From 2-01-FULL-39-33 sp964361645 (lineage in GTDB: Bacteria; Patescibacteriota; Patescibacteriia; 2-01-FULL-39-33), in assembly GCA_964361645.1 (NCBI GenBank), contig CAYIBK010000030.1, positions 1 to 10,884 on the forward strand: a stretch of 10,884 nucleotides of DNA, written 5' to 3'. Position 1 is the first letter of the stretch; every line of letters begins with the position of its first letter. A program made the translations under genes and the position numbers. Below the pieces are notes generated by a model. The model had not been told where the DNA came from. It searched no databases and saw only the letters and a program-made list of their open reading frames with translations. Below, in pieces: positions 1 through 5,353 of the stretch.

Positions 1-611
1 AATCTAAGCCGCCAGCCCAAATCAACGTCTTCGTGATACATAAACAGCCGTTCATCAAATAGATCGGTTTTTTTTAAAGCTGACATTCTTATAAGAGTAG
101 CGGCTCCTGAAGCATAGGGAATTTCAAAAGGTTCTATTACACCAAGATTATCTTTATGTTTGTAATAATTGCAAAAAGCAAAGCCCAAATAATGAATGCT
201 ATTACCCAAGCTGTTGATTTTATCTGTTTGGGGATGGAGTAATAATTTTGGCTGGATAGCAGCTATTTTAGAATCTTGATCTAGAATTTTAGCTAGACGG
301 CTCAAACAATTAAACTCTAAAATGATATCATCATTGGCTAAAAACAAATAATCAGCTTGGCTTTTTTGCGCTAAATAATAGCCTTGGTTGTTGCCACCAG
401 CAAAGCCGAGGTTATTTTTATTTTTAATTAATTTAACTTCAGGATATTTTTCTTGGATATAACCAATAGTGCTATCGGCAGAGTTGTTATCAATAACAAT
501 AACCTTAATTAAATTTTTAGGATAATTCTGACTATAAATACTAGCCAGACAATCGGGCAGTTTAATTCTGGAGTTATGAGTAACTATGATGATGGTTATT
601 TTTTTGTTCAT
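1..611 (-). CDS. Glycosyltransferase family 2, rhamnosyltransferase-like (3' end cut by the window)
   Basis: An open frame starts at the ATG at 611-609 and runs off the window start, giving about 203 residues. The N-terminus MNKKITIIIVTHN is the first strand of a GT-A fold. VIDNNSADST follows, then NNLGFAGGNNQG, then the metal-binding position LANDD (a DxD variant), and near the cut end YHEDVDLGWRLR, the acidic ED motif that supplies the catalytic base in inverting GT2 enzymes. This combination is typical of WbbL/rhamnosyltransferase-like enzymes, which add a sugar from a nucleotide donor to a lipid-linked glycan on the inner face of the membrane. The start lies one base after the TAG stop of the sulfotransferase gene (TAG-T-ATG), so the two are probably co-transcribed and translationally coupled. 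Donor and acceptor cannot be read from the sequence. The missing C-terminus could hold a membrane anchor. Confidence 0.9.
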   Translation of the reverse strand, partial: MNKKITIIIVTHNSRIKLPDCLASIYSQNYPKNLIKVIVIDNNSADSTIGYIQEKYPEVKLIKNKNNLGFAGGNNQGYYLAQKSQADYLFLANDDIILEFNCLSRLAKILDQDSKIAAIQPKLLLHPQTDKINSLGNSIHYLGFAFCNYYKHKDNLGVIEPFEIPYASGAATLIRMSALKKTDLFDERLFMYHEDVDLGWRLR

Positions 612-612
612 A

Positions 613-1479
613 CTAATGCCATTCACTTTCTGGATAATATTTATTAGCTAAAGCGCCGGTTATATTTTTAATAGTAGCAATTTCCTCCTCGCTGGTCTGC
701 CCAAGCCATTGCCTTACAACCGACTGGCTATCTCTTTTTAAATCCAAAACCTTTATCGGCTCGGAGCTTTTGCCAGATGAATATTTAATTATTTCTTTCT
801 TTATCTTATTGGTAAAATTCAAACCCAATTGATTATAAATATCTTTAAATTCATTAATTGGATTAAGAGAAATATCTTCGTGTCTTTTGACAATCCAATT
901 GGAATTTTTGGCGATATATTTATCTAGAACATAATAGATGCAGAGCCATAAAATAGCCGCTTCTTCGGCGTAACTTTTGCTTTCTTTCATAATTAAATCA
1001 AGAAATTTATTTAAATGATCAGCCATCAGATCCTCCTGATTTAGAAAATTAGAGAAGTCAAAATGCCAATTTAATCTCTTGAGACTGGTATAAAAAGCGA
1101 CGGGGTGACGGAATAAAACGATAACATCCATATCAAAATTATCGGCTAACCACTGGGCTGAAAAACAGGCAATAGGATCTTTGATCAGTGGCCTTTTATT
1201 AAACGGCCAAAGCTTATTAGACCAATAACGCCAAGCCGGTAAATTGAAACGATAATTACCCTTAAATTTTAAAAGATTTTTAATGGGCTGGAAATATTTA
1301 ACCTCATTTTTATCATTGATGTAAATAAACCAGGATTTGAATATTTTTAAGCCATAACCAGGGTTAAAGGGTTCGGAAACATATTTGACACCCTGGGCTA
1401 AAGATAACATTTGGCCAACCCAAGTACTGCCACTGCGATGAGAACCGGTAACTAATATAGGCTTATTTTTTATCTTCAT
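613..1479 (-). CDS. Sulfotransferase family protein (PAPS-dependent)
   Basis: The 288-residue protein begins with the PAPS-binding P-loop-like segment ILVTGSHRSGSTW (residues 8-20; R15 and the following SGST bind the 5'-phosphosulfate). The second cofactor motif, RHPVAFYTS (R124 to S132), matches the 3'-phosphate-binding Arg-Ser pair of sulfotransferases. A length near 290 is usual for the family. Such enzymes move sulfate from PAPS to a hydroxyl, often of a carbohydrate. The acceptor is unknown, but the flanking glycosyltransferases make a surface glycan the likely one. Its ATG lies inside the end of the DUF2304 gene (17-base overlap) and its stop is one base from the next GT2 start, so it sits in a tight operon. 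No PAPS synthesis gene is in the window. No clear Shine-Dalgarno is seen, which fits coupling to the upstream reading frame. Confidence 0.85.
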   Translation of the reverse strand: MKIKNKPILVTGSHRSGSTWVGQMLSLAQGVKYVSEPFNPGYGLKIFKSWFIYINDKNEVKYFQPIKNLLKFKGNYRFNLPAWRYWSNKLWPFNKRPLIKDPIACFSAQWLADNFDMDVIVLFRHPVAFYTSLKRLNWHFDFSNFLNQEDLMADHLNKFLDLIMKESKSYAEEAAILWLCIYYVLDKYIAKNSNWIVKRHEDISLNPINEFKDIYNQLGLNFTNKIKKEIIKYSSGKSSEPIKVLDLKRDSQSVVRQWLGQTSEEEIATIKNITGALANKYYPESEWH

Positions 1480-1804
1480 CGGAAATGATATTTTTTAACG
1501 AATCATATCGGACAATTTTAGTAATCTGTTTTTCTATCTGTTCTATTTTCAGCAGTAATCTAAACATCAAGTAAAAAATAACTATAATAGAAATATAAAT
1601 AACCAAATCCACACCACGCCCGATGCCCACTCTGGCAGCCAAATAAGTGGTAGTTTGCGGATACCAAATAATAAGAATAGCCACTAGCCAGATAACCAAC
1701 CAGCTAAAAAATTGGCCTAGAGTGATATCTTTGGCTTTTAATTTATAAATAAGCCTAAAAACTATTAAGATGATGGCTATTATTAGTATAAATTGTATCA
1801 ACAT
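1463..1804 (-). CDS. DUF2304 small membrane protein
   Basis: This 113-residue protein has three hydrophobic segments (about 1-20, 32-49 and 67-86) and a charged C-terminal tail with coiled-coil character (KIEQIEKQITKI). The stretch GIGRGVDLVIYISII followed by FRLLLKIEQIEKQIT is the recognisable core of the DUF2304 family. Such proteins are commonly encoded beside DPM1-like GT2 enzymes and are thought to be membrane partners of polyprenyl-phosphate sugar synthesis; no reaction is proven. Here the GT2 partner lies upstream on the same strand (1907-2569), separated by about 100 bases of short repeats. The stop overlaps the start of the sulfotransferase gene by 17 bases. The ATG at 1804 has no obvious ribosome binding site. 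Confidence 0.85.
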   Translation of the reverse strand: MLIQFILIIAIILIVFRLIYKLKAKDITLGQFFSWLVIWLVAILIIWYPQTTTYLAARVGIGRGVDLVIYISIIVIFYLMFRLLLKIEQIEKQITKIVRYDSLKNIISDEDKK

Positions 1805-1817
1805 ATGTATTTAGTTA

Positions 1818-1908
1818 AAAGTTTATAAAGTTGAAAGTTATAAAGTTATTTGAGGGAGTTTTTATTATATAAATCCTAAGCAACTTAAAACTAACAAACT
1901 AAGCAACT
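1818..1908. repeat. AT-rich word-like short direct repeats between DUF2304 and GT2
   Basis: The intergenic stretch contains two near-copies of AAAGTTATAAAGTT (1818-1832, with one extra T, and 1834-1847). It also contains two exact copies of CTAAGCAACT (1876-1885 and 1899-1908), the second running into the TAG stop of the GT2 gene. No promoter or terminator is evident here, so the genes on either side may be read through. Comparable word-like repeats occur at other gene boundaries in this window. Confidence 0.6.
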
Positions 1909-2569
1909 ATTTCTTGATTATCAAATCCCAAATTATATTGAGAGCATTAAAAATACTCTGGCCTTTGCTTTTGGAATAATTGGTGTATTTTATAGTAACC
2001 GGAACTTCTTTATATTTTATTTTATGATCAGAAATTTCACTAAGTAATTCTGAAGCATATGCCTGGCGATTTTGTGTTAAATTTATCTTATTTAAGGTTG
2101 ATATTTTCCAAGCTTGAAAGCCATTATGAGTATCGGAGAGTTTCAAGCCGGTAGTAATTCTGGTAAATAATAGAGCTAATTTTAAAGTTATCAATTTAGA
2201 AAAAGGAATATTTTGGGCTTGGCCTAAAAACCTGGAACCCAAAACAACATCAGTCTCATTTTTTAATATCGGCTCTATGATATTTTTTATTTCCTCCGCT
2301 TTCATTTGGCCATCAGCATCAAAAAAACCAACTATTTCATAATGATTAACTTTAGCATACTCAAGGCCTGTTCCAATAGCTGCTCCCTGTCCCCTATTTA
2401 TTTTATGAGTTAAAACGCTAGCCCCTCTCTCTTGTGACACCCTAGAAGTCTGATCAAAAGAACCATCATCTACCACTAAAACATCAAAGCCAGACGCTTT
2501 GACATCATCTATTACCTCGCCTATTTTTTCTGCTTCATTATAAGCCGGTATTAAAACTAAAGTTTTCAT
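1907..2569 (-). CDS. Glycosyltransferase family 2, dolichyl-phosphate mannose synthase-like
   Basis: The 220-residue protein has a complete GT-A catalytic domain: LIPAYNEAEKIGEVI at the N-terminus, VVDDGS at residues 32-37, the NRGQGAAIGTG segment near 58-68, the DxD metal site FFDADGQ (D84 and D86), and DTHNGFQAW, the acceptor-side motif common in DPM1-like enzymes. It has no transmembrane extension, so it is the short DPM1-type form. Such enzymes transfer a sugar from a nucleotide donor to polyprenyl phosphate at the cytoplasmic face. The nearby DUF2304 gene is a frequent companion, and a GtrA-type protein (6655-7095), the usual candidate for moving lipid-linked sugars, lies elsewhere in the window. 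A promoter-like pair lies 26-54 bases upstream of the start. The sugar cannot be deduced. Confidence 0.88.
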   Translation of the reverse strand: MKTLVLIPAYNEAEKIGEVIDDVKASGFDVLVVDDGSFDQTSRVSQERGASVLTHKINRGQGAAIGTGLEYAKVNHYEIVGFFDADGQMKAEEIKNIIEPILKNETDVVLGSRFLGQAQNIPFSKLITLKLALLFTRITTGLKLSDTHNGFQAWKISTLNKINLTQNRQAYASELLSEISDHKIKYKEVPVTIKYTNYSKSKGQSIFNALNIIWDLIIKK

Positions 2570-2594
2570 GATTTTAAAATATTATTCAATGGTA

Positions 2595-2623
2595 ATTATG
2601 CCATTTTTAAAGACAAAAAACAA
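2595..2623 (-). promoter_or_regulatory. Putative promoter of the GT2/DUF2304/sulfotransferase operon
   Basis: On the minus strand TTGTTT (2623-2618) is followed after 17 bases by CATAAT (2600-2595), giving a predicted leader of about 19 bases before the GT2 ATG. The same -35 hexamer and spacing occur upstream of the epimerase at 6519. The sequence is AT-rich, so chance matches are possible. Confidence 0.4.
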
Positions 2624-2647
2624 ATAAACATCAGCCTACATTTATTC
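2622..2647 (-). terminator. Weak putative terminator of the reverse transcriptase gene
   Basis: Downstream of the RT stop (2672) the minus strand reads GAATAAA, a 12-base loop, TTTATTT, then a T-rich run. The 7-pair stem is almost all A-T with one G-U, so it is weak. Without it, RT transcription could continue into the GT2 operon. Confidence 0.25.
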
Positions 2648-2671
2648 TCTATATGCAATAGATCCTACTTT

Positions 2672-3679
2672 TTAATCATTTTCATAAACAATTAAATTTT
2701 CTAATCGCGCGGATGATATTTTTTCATTGCCATGACTTAATAACCCAAGATATGATTGAATAGTATTATTGTTTCCTTCTTTAATGTGGACATTACGAAA
2801 CATGCGTCTTTTACTTACAGTTCTAACCACATGGTGATCAGTAAAATGCACCCAACCCAAAAAATCTACACCCGAGGCAATAGTTTTGATAAATATTTTA
2901 TCTGGATGTATTTTAAGCTGTAATTTTACCCATAAAAAATGATCTGCTTTAGACAAGATACTTTCTAACCACTTTTTATTGTGAGATAAAAAAACAAAAT
3001 CATCGGCATAGCGGATATAGTATCTGGCTTTCAAATTATGTTTGACAAATTGGTCAAACTCATTCATATAAATGTTGACTAAGAGTTGTGAGGTAAGATT
3101 GCCTAGTGGTAAGCCCTGGCCTTTTCTAGTAGAACAAAAACTAGAAACAACTTGTGAAATGAGCCAGCGAATATTGTTATTAGAAATATAACGATTGATA
3201 ATATTGAGCAACACAGCTTGATCAATTGAAGCAAAAAACTTTTTAATATCGCATTTCAATACCCAAACCGTTCGGGTGTGGTTATGAGATACTTGGTAGG
3301 CAAACGCCCGAAACCGATTGATTGCTTTATGGGTGCCCTTCTTAAGCCGGCAAGAATATGAATCGGCAATAAATGTTTTATCAAAAAATGGATACAATAC
3401 TCGGTACACAGCATGGTGCAATAGACGATCTCGAACACTGGCTTTGTTGATATTACGAGGTTTAGGATCAGAAATATTAAAAGCATGATACGCTGAGTGT
3501 TTATATGTTTTATTAGCCAGATCATAATGAAGCGCTAAAATATTTTCCATTAAATTTAGCTCAAATTCTTGGACATCTTTACGCGACCGTTTACCGCGCA
3601 AAAATTCTTTCCAAGCATCAAGCAAATTATCAACGGAAATGATATAATGATACTTATTATCTAATTGAATTCTACCCAT
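2672..3679 (-). CDS. DGR-type reverse transcriptase
   Basis: The 335-residue protein is a group-II-intron-related reverse transcriptase of the DGR class. Visible motifs are RNINKASVRDRLLHHAVYR (75-93), DSYSCRLKKGTHKA (106-119), motif A VLKCDIKKFFASID with catalytic D144, GLPLGNLTSQ (189-198), the YADD box YIRYADDFVFLS with catalytic D226 and D227, and VDFLGWVHF (271-279). The LGNLTSQ form replaces the QGxxxSP of most other RTs and is the known hallmark of DGR RTs, linked to low fidelity opposite template adenines. There is no maturase or endonuclease domain, and the length is normal for DGR RTs. It would copy the TR RNA (4076-4198) with Avd's help into cDNA that replaces the VR. It starts 34 bases from the divergent avd start. 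No strong Shine-Dalgarno is present; a run of nine G lies 14-22 bases upstream of the ATG. Confidence 0.95.
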   Translation of the reverse strand: MGRIQLDNKYHYIISVDNLLDAWKEFLRGKRSRKDVQEFELNLMENILALHYDLANKTYKHSAYHAFNISDPKPRNINKASVRDRLLHHAVYRVLYPFFDKTFIADSYSCRLKKGTHKAINRFRAFAYQVSHNHTRTVWVLKCDIKKFFASIDQAVLLNIINRYISNNNIRWLISQVVSSFCSTRKGQGLPLGNLTSQLLVNIYMNEFDQFVKHNLKARYYIRYADDFVFLSHNKKWLESILSKADHFLWVKLQLKIHPDKIFIKTIASGVDFLGWVHFTDHHVVRTVSKRRMFRNVHIKEGNNNTIQSYLGLLSHGNEKISSARLENLIVYEND

Positions 3680-3692
3680 ATGTCATATTCTA

Positions 3693-3713
3693 CCCCCCCC
3701 CGCAATTTTACCA
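3693..3713 (-). promoter_or_regulatory. Divergent RT/avd start region with a C9/G9 tract and an extended -10
   Basis: Only 34 bases separate the RT ATG (3679) from the avd GTG (3714). On the minus strand they contain TGGTAAAAT (3713-3705), an extended -10 (TGnTAAAAT) that could drive the RT, followed by nine consecutive G (3701-3693) near the predicted transcript start. A plus-strand promoter for avd would have to lie inside the RT gene, and no clear one is seen. Tract length could affect transcription or translation of the RT. Confidence 0.35.
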
Positions 3714-4055
3714 GTGCTACAAAAAATAAAAAGCGCCTACTTGCTCTGGTACGGCTATTACCAAACACTGCCAAAAACCCAGCGCTACTCGCTGGGTCAA
3801 AGAATTGATACATTATTTATAGAAATTATTGAGGCAGTTGCTACGGCCAGTTTTTTGAATCGTGGTGAAAAACTACCGTATGTCCGAAGGGCGATTCAAA
3901 AACTCGATGCCTTAAAAATACTATTGATGATTCTTTGGGAAACCAAAGCATTGGACAATAAAAAATATGGTGCATTATCAGCACCGCTTAATGAAATTGG
4001 TAAAATGTTAGGCGGTTGGAACGGACAACTAACAAAACAAAACTCCCCCAAATAA
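3714..4055 (+). CDS. avd: DGR accessory variability determinant (Avd), four-helix-bundle protein
   Basis: This 113-residue protein matches the Avd/four-helix family: a helical N-terminus with WYGYYQTLPKTQRYSLGQRI (residues 12-31, including the family P-K-x-x-R-Y-x-L-G-x-R pattern), a central helix DTLFIEIIEAVATA, a helix LPYVRRAIQKLDALKILLMI, and the C-terminal signature EIGKMLGGW (94-102). In known DGRs Avd forms a basic pentameric barrel that binds the RT and the TR RNA and is required for cDNA synthesis. Start choice: the frame is open upstream to a TGA at 3666-3668 but has no ATG; GTG at 3714 is the first good start, without a clear Shine-Dalgarno. It is encoded on the strand opposite to RT, TR and target, which is unusual. 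Its stop codon lies in the loop of a minus-strand terminator-like hairpin. Confidence 0.9.
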   Translation: MLQKIKSAYLLWYGYYQTLPKTQRYSLGQRIDTLFIEIIEAVATASFLNRGEKLPYVRRAIQKLDALKILLMILWETKALDNKKYGALSAPLNEIGKMLGGWNGQLTKQNSPK

Positions 4056-4062
4056 GGAGGAG
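4032..4062 (-). terminator. Terminator-like hairpin ending the TR transcript, overlapping the avd 3' end
   Basis: Read on the minus strand, CTCCTCC (4062-4056), loop TTATTT, GGGGGAG (4049-4043) form a 7-pair stem with one U-G wobble, directly followed by TTTTGTTTTG. Read on the plus strand, the wobble becomes a C-A mismatch, so the minus-strand RNA is the better folder. It begins 13 bases past the TR end. The avd TAA lies within the loop. Confidence 0.55.
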
Positions 4063-4075
4063 AGAGAAGTGAGTG

Positions 4076-4198
4076 GCGAGAGAAGCCGATGGGTTGTTGG
4101 CATTCCAGTGGTTGTTGAGCCAATTGTAGTTCCAGTTCCACTTGGAGCCGTTGAAATACAGATACAACACGTTCCGATTGCCGTTCGGATTCCGCAGA
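4076..4198 (-). repeat. DGR template repeat (TR)
   Basis: This 123-base block aligns without gaps to 4602-4724 (constant offset 526) with 106 identities. In the minus, coding sense it holds 33 adenines; all 17 differences to the VR fall on them. Its codons include 13 AAY (Asn) codons, the known DGR way of allowing many amino-acid outcomes without creating stops. It shares the target's reading frame (LRNPNGNRNVLYLYF and onward). The frame is open from a stop near 4282 through the TR but has no convincing start, so it is probably untranslated. Exact identity ends at both sides abruptly: an A/C mismatch at 4199/4725, and G/T at 4075/4601, beyond which 5 of 8 bases still match, the differences being at TR cytosines. 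Confidence 0.95.
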
Positions 4199-4385
4199 AA
4201 ATGTATAAACGCCGTCTGTCCCACTGCCCTTTGAATACTCTTGGGGCTGTATCGTATTCGGTATCTAAAATACCCTAGCGTTTACACCAAGTAACTTCAT
4301 TTTTTAGCTCCATATTCTACACTATCTTAAACCATGGTCGAAGATACTCTGAGATATATAGACACTGGGTTCGGTAGTCAGCAAC

Positions 4386-4404
4386 CCTGCCTGCCGCAGG
4401 CAGG
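4386..4404. repeat. GC-rich perfect palindrome (REP-like) in the TR upstream region
   Basis: CCTGCCTGC-C-GCAGGCAGG is a perfect 9-base-pair inverted repeat with a one-base centre. The closely related GC-rich hairpin at 4500-4526 suggests a short dispersed palindromic element. It has no T-run, so it is not an ordinary terminator. The rest of 4280-4440 shows no gene. Confidence 0.65.
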
Positions 4405-4439
4405 CGTAGTCGCTGGCATATTCACCTATTACCATAATT

Positions 4440-4445
4440 ATTATA
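4440..4445 (-). promoter_or_regulatory. Possible -10 element for the TR RNA
   Basis: The minus strand carries a perfect TATAAT directly after the T-run of the target terminator, preceded by TG without the usual one-base spacer. No good -35 hexamer lies at the right distance. It is the best candidate start signal between the target terminator and the TR, but only a weak prediction. Confidence 0.25.
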
Positions 4446-4446
4446 C

Positions 4447-4487
4447 AAAAAAAAATCGACCCACACTAGTTTACTAGCATAGGTCGA
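4447..4487 (-). terminator. Strong intrinsic terminator of the DGR target gene
   Basis: On the minus strand TCGACC-TATG-CTAG, loop TAAA, CTAG-TGTG-GGTCGA (4487-4456) makes a 14-pair stem including G-U pairs, followed at once by nine T (4455-4447). The inner positions pair only in minus-strand RNA (they are C-A or A-C mismatches on the plus strand), which fixes the direction. It lies about 105 bases after the target stop and separates target from TR transcription. Confidence 0.8.
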
Positions 4488-4499
4488 AAAATTGAAGCC

Positions 4500-4570
4500 T
4501 GCCTACCGGCTTGTCTGCCGTAGGCATAGCAGACTGGTCCTAAGGACTAAGTCCAAGGATCAGAAGATCC
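4500..4570 (-). other. Hairpin cluster downstream of the VR
   Basis: Past the target stop come GGATC-TTCT-GATCC (4570-4557), then alternating GGAC/GTCC words (4554-4537) that can pair in two ways, then a GC-rich hairpin TGCCTACGGC / GC(C)GGTAGGCA with a 6-base loop (4526-4500). In the Bordetella phage DGR a small hairpin just downstream of the VR promotes homing; the GGATC hairpin, 21 bases from the stop, is a candidate analogue. That role is inference. Confidence 0.45.
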
Positions 4571-4591
4571 AAGAACCCAAGTACCTAAGGG

Positions 4592-5242
4592 CTAGTTACT
4601 TGCGAGAGAAGCCGATGGGTGGTGGGCACTCCAGAGGTTGTTGAGCCAAAAGTAGTCCCAGCCCCACTCGGAGCCGCTGAAATACAGATACAACACGCCC
4701 CGACTGCCGCGCGGACTCCGCAGACGAAGACCGAAGAAGTAAATGCGCGTCACACCTTTGCGACGCAACTTCTCCAGCACGCTGTTTTCGCGGTTGGCCT
4801 GGTAGTCCTCCCAAAGCGAAAGGAATGCCTTGCCGCCGAGCTGGATGTTGCCACTGACTATGACGCGCTTGAGCTTCTCTTCGCCATGAACCAAGGTTTC
4901 TTTTTCCTGAAGATGCGTCTCCATAACAACTTGGTCCCAGTCGATGATAGGTAGATCGTCCTCGCGCACATCGCGGTCTTCATCGCCTTCCAAGCCATTG
5001 CCGTTGGCCGGACCTTTCCAGACTGTCCAGCCTCGACCGATAAACTTGGCTGGGGAAAATGACTTGTCGCATGCGAGCTTGAAATACTCGCCCACGATTT
5101 TCGCCAGACCGCGCAAGACCTGTCTGACCTGGGCAAGTAATTCTTTATCTTGCCCAAAAGCGGTGACTTCTCCTGCCGTGTACCCGGCAGTTTCTAAAGC
5201 GTTTGCCAGTTGGTGAGTCTGGCCCTCGGAGTAGGAAGACAT
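4592..5242 (-). CDS. DGR target (variable) protein with C-terminal VR
   Basis: The 216-residue protein starts at ATG 5242, chosen because AAAGGAGG lies five bases upstream (5255-5248); an in-frame ATG at 5320 lies inside a leader hairpin and lacks such a site. Residues 8-47 (THQLANALETAGYTAGEV through QVRQVLRG) resemble an N-terminal domain I recall from many CPR hypothetical proteins. A charged linker follows, then from about 139 FLSLWEDYQ and RENSVLEKL, and the VR-coded part from 174 to 213. There a fixed scaffold (VLYLYF, W193, W195, Y197, WL, W204, PSASLA) alternates with 13 residues that differ from the TR: 176, 178, 180, 182, 189, 192, 194, 196, 198, 203, 205, 207 and 208. This pattern is expected of a C-type-lectin-like ligand-binding domain. 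No signal peptide or membrane segment is seen. Two sampled 60-base lines are 57% and 62% GC, unlike the AT-rich neighbours. Its ligand is unknown. Confidence 0.93.
   Translation of the reverse strand: MSSYSEGQTHQLANALETAGYTAGEVTAFGQDKELLAQVRQVLRGLAKIVGEYFKLACDKSFSPAKFIGRGWTVWKGPANGNGLEGDEDRDVREDDLPIIDWDQVVMETHLQEKETLVHGEEKLKRVIVSGNIQLGGKAFLSLWEDYQANRENSVLEKLRRKGVTRIYFFGLRLRSPRGSRGVLYLYFSGSEWGWDYFWLNNLWSAHHPSASLASN
4602..4724 (-). repeat. DGR variable repeat (VR)
   Basis: This is the gapless partner of the TR at 4076-4198, occupying the last 40 or so codons of the target gene and ending 7 bases before its stop. Substitutions relative to the TR in coding sense are A to G (9), A to C (4) and A to T (4), with no change at C, G or T of the template. 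The final 17 shared bases (CCATCGGCTTCTCTCGC) are unchanged and would be the homing initiation end. Confidence 0.95.
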
Positions 5243-5247
5243 GTCTT

Positions 5248-5271
5248 CCTCCTTTCGCGGCACATGTGCCG
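5248..5271 (-). promoter_or_regulatory. Strong Shine-Dalgarno with an adjacent perfect palindrome
   Basis: AAAGGAGG (5255-5248) sits five bases before the target ATG, by far the strongest ribosome site in the window and the reason for this start. Two bases upstream is CGGCACATGTGCCG (5271-5258), a perfect 14-base palindrome that could be a protein operator or a small hairpin controlling ribosome access. Confidence 0.7.
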
Positions 5272-5300
5272 TTTGTTTTTTGCTAGAGGGCCGCTCAATG

Positions 5301-5353
5301 TAGCCATAGCCAGAAGCCATCGAAAATGATTCAATGATTTCTGGCTATGGCTA
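5301..5353 (-). promoter_or_regulatory. Long hairpin in the 5' leader of the target gene
   Basis: TAGCCATAGCCAGAA (5301-5315) and TTCTGGCTATGGCTA (5339-5353) are perfect 15-base inverted repeats with a 23-base loop. They lie inside the predicted transcript leader, about 30 to 80 bases from its start. There is no T-run after the stem, so a terminator is not indicated. A role in mRNA stability or translation control is possible. Confidence 0.6.

Larger units (their letters stand above)
4032..4433 (-). ncRNA. Predicted stand-alone DGR template (TR) RNA
   Basis: For adenine mutagenesis the template RNA must be in the target's coding sense, which is minus here. Upstream on that strand the target gene is closed by a strong terminator (4447-4487), and just past the TR there is another terminator-like hairpin (4032-4062). 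This suggests a discrete RNA of up to about 400 bases containing a long 5' leader with a GC-rich palindrome (4386-4404), the TR and a short 3' tail antisense to the avd end. The 5' end is an estimate from a TATAAT at 4440-4445. The boundaries are inference. Confidence 0.4.

Noticed and set aside
3256..3525. An 89-codon minus-strand frame inside the RT gene.
   Set aside because: It overlaps the catalytic core of the RT in another frame and resembles nothing.
3988..4224. Minus-strand frame through the TR starting at GTG 4224.
   Set aside because: It is open because the TR keeps the target's frame. It has no convincing start or ribosome site and ends in antisense of avd.
4069..4278. Plus-strand frame of 69 codons starting at GTG, with an AGGAGG eight bases upstream, directly after avd.
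   Set aside because: It is the antisense of the TR. The apparent Shine-Dalgarno is the complement of the terminator-like hairpin arm, and the product has no recognisable features. A peptide from it cannot be fully excluded.
4330..4440. Possible tRNA or other structured RNA near the GGTTCGGTAGTCAGCAACC segment.
   Set aside because: No acceptor stem, anticodon arm or T-arm set could be assembled; only isolated short stems.
4596..5216. Further open frames overlapping the target gene on both strands.
   Set aside because: They are shadows in a GC-rich gene with few stops. The VR pattern, strong ribosome site and promoter fix the true frame.
5243..5320. A longer target protein from ATG 5320.
   Set aside because: The start lies in a hairpin with no ribosome site, while ATG 5242 has AAAGGAGG at ideal spacing.
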